From JAWLAT01 sp041395325 (GTDB taxonomy: Bacteria; Pseudomonadota; Gammaproteobacteria; Xanthomonadales; SZUA-5), in the NCBI GenBank assembly GCA_041395325.1, contig JAWLAT010000012.1:1-64000 (forward strand): DNA of 64,000 bases, in the 5' to 3' direction. Both the position numbers and the translations under genes were made by a program. Position 1 is the stretch's first letter. Every line of letters starts with the position of its first letter. This document shows positions 62,880-64,000 of this stretch, one piece after another. The notes under the pieces are model-generated. The model was not told where the DNA came from and did no database searches. It was given only the letters and a program-made list of their open reading frames with translations.

Positions 62880-64000
62880 ATGTTCGAGATCAGCGCCCGT
62901 GCCCGCGAATTGCTGGGTCGCCTGCAGGGCTTCCTGGACGAGCAGGTCCAGCCACTGGAACCGGACTGGTATCAGCATCTGTCCGATCCGGCCGCACGTG
63001 GCACCGCATTCGCACCGCTAAAGGGCTTGCAGCAGCGGGCTCGCGCGCAGGGACTGTGGAATCTGTTCCTGGCCGACACGCGCTACGGCGCCGGACTGAG
63101 TCATCTGGAATATGCGCCACTGGCCGAGGCGATGGGCCGCTCATTGCTGGCGCCGGCGGTGTTCAACGCCACCCAACCCGATTGCAGCAGCATCGACCTG
63201 CTGGCGCTCTATGGCAACGATGCCCAGCGCGAGCGCTGGCTGCGGCCGTTGCTCGCGGCGGAGCTGCGCGCCGCGTTGGCGGTCAGCGAAGGCACCGTGG
63301 GCTCCAGCGATCCGGCCAATCTGGTGACCACGCTGGCCAAGCGCCCCGAAGGCCACATCCTGCATGGTCGCAAGGCCTGGGTGTCCGGCGCCGCGGACCC
63401 CGCCTGCCGGTTGCTGCTGGTATTGGGGCTGAGCCATCCGGAAGCCTCGCTGGCCAAGCGCTACAGCCTGGCATTGGTGCCCAGGGACGCTCACGGAATC
63501 AGTGTGATTGGCCAGCACTCGGTGCTGGGCTATGCCGACGGTCCGGGGGGCTATCCGGAACTGGAGTTCGATCAGGTCTTCGTGCCTGACGATGCGATTC
63601 TGCTCGGCCCCGGTCGTGGTCTGGAAGCCTTGCAGGCAGTCGCGGGGGCCGGTCGCCTGCAGCAGAGTCTCATGCTGCTCGGTCTGGCCCAGCGCGCCTT
63701 CGATGCCACCCTGCAGCGCGCCCGCAGCCGGGTGGTGTTCGGCAAGCCACTGGGCCAACAACCGCTGGTGCAAGCGCAACTGGCTCGGGCACACGGTGCG
63801 CTGGAGCAGTCACGCCTGCTCTGCCTCAATGCCGCATCGGTGCTGGAACGCCGCGGCAGCCGCCTGGCACGCGAACCGATCGCACTGATCAAGGCCTGTT
63901 TGCCCGAGACGGCTTGCCAGATCATCGATCTGGCCATCCAGTTGCACGGGGCGGCCGGTCTGGATGGTCATGATTTCCTGGCGCATGCCTATGCACACGC
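62880..64000 (+). CDS. Acyl-CoA dehydrogenase (cut by window end)
   Basis: The frame from ATG at 62880, preceded by AGGGGG, stays open to the window edge (373 codons). It shows the acyl-CoA dehydrogenase fold: N-terminal helices, the FAD/substrate segment AVSEGTVGSSDPANL in place of the usual TEP..GSD, HILHGRKAWVSGAADPAC, and the C-terminal helical domain with RVVFGKPLGQQPLVQAQLA and IQLHGAAGLDG. The first ~120 residues and LKGLQQRARAQGLWNLFL resemble ACAD10/ACAD11-type enzymes. The catalytic base would lie in the C-terminal domain and cannot be confirmed. Fatty-acid or other acyl-CoA oxidation is the likely role. Confidence 0.88.
   Translation, partial: MFEISARARELLGRLQGFLDEQVQPLEPDWYQHLSDPAARGTAFAPLKGLQQRARAQGLWNLFLADTRYGAGLSHLEYAPLAEAMGRSLLAPAVFNATQPDCSSIDLLALYGNDAQRERWLRPLLAAELRAALAVSEGTVGSSDPANLVTTLAKRPEGHILHGRKAWVSGAADPACRLLLVLGLSHPEASLAKRYSLALVPRDAHGISVIGQHSVLGYADGPGGYPELEFDQVFVPDDAILLGPGRGLEALQAVAGAGRLQQSLMLLGLAQRAFDATLQRARSRVVFGKPLGQQPLVQAQLARAHGALEQSRLLCLNAASVLERRGSRLAREPIALIKACLPETACQIIDLAIQLHGAAGLDGHDFLAHAYAH

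Noticed and set aside
62717..63589. 290-residue frame overlapping the acyl-CoA dehydrogenase
   Set aside because: The real gene is in another frame, open to the window end and full of family motifs.

Overview
The window is a 64 kb piece of chromosome from a GC-rich bacterium (roughly two thirds G+C by eye). The gene content points to a gammaproteobacterium, most likely of the Xanthomonadales/Lysobacterales. The evidence is the radC | coaBC-dut-algC order shared with pseudomonads and xanthomonads, an 825-residue AlgC with a membrane-anchored N-terminal domain, hemX-hemY, a GatCAB amidotransferase, a B12-riboswitch-controlled BtuB, and secreted DUF11/choice-of-anchor proteins. The taxonomic assignment is inference. 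I saw no insertion sequence, phage, CRISPR array, rRNA or tRNA.

Layout. 1-0.8 kb: the end of an ECF-type sigma factor and a membrane partner. 0.9-7.1 kb: a leftward operon for a MacAB-like ABC exporter (adaptor, ATPase, two permeases) followed by an NtrC-type response regulator. A near-consensus sigma-54 promoter lies in front of it, so the regulator may drive its own operon. 7.1-10.9 kb: a DUF4124 protein and a second ABC ATPase plus two permeases. 10.9-11.5 kb: a non-coding stretch with a pair of inverted GC-rich repeats. 11.5-17.4 kb: an adenosine-kinase-like PfkB enzyme, gatB, gatA, gatC and a flavin-dependent tryptophan-halogenase-type enzyme, all leftward. 17.6-20.0 kb: ahpC-ahpF behind an OxyR-like site, with three hairpins between the genes and an intrinsic terminator after them. 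20.2-22.9 kb: clpB behind a sigma-32-like promoter. 22.9-27.3 kb: a secreted alpha/beta hydrolase with two C-terminal repeats, and glyS without glyQ.

27.4-32.7 kb: algC, dut and coaBC leftward and radC divergent. 32.7-42.4 kb: ten tightly packed leftward genes (hemX, hemY, gspF-like, ftsE, ftsX, a double-receiver protein, ung, two unknown exported proteins, rsgA). 42.6-45.2 kb: an NDUFA9-like dehydrogenase/epimerase and an O-antigen-ligase-like membrane protein. 45.2-46.5 kb: a 43-residue protein, a DUF1499 protein and a GNAT acetyltransferase. 46.6-54.6 kb: two GGDEF proteins around an S9 peptidase, an RluE-type pseudouridine synthase and a YheS-type ABC-F ATPase. 54.7-56.9 kb: btuB and its cobalamin riboswitch. 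57.0-62.5 kb: a giant secreted protein (choice-of-anchor-P-like N-terminus, eight DUF11 repeats, two C-terminal repeats like those of the 22.9 kb hydrolase) split by an apparent one-base frameshift. 62.9 kb to the end: an acyl-CoA dehydrogenase cut off by the window edge.

Most of the window is housekeeping, but several normally stable neighbourhoods are broken up (glyS without glyQ, hemXY without hemCD, ftsEX without ftsY/rpoH, a lone gspF). The least described items are the GxW[YF][DN]P repeat shared by two secreted proteins, the sigma-54-linked exporter operon with no kinase gene and a GAYTSA loop, the two unknown exported proteins between ung and rsgA, and the 43-residue protein at 45.2 kb.
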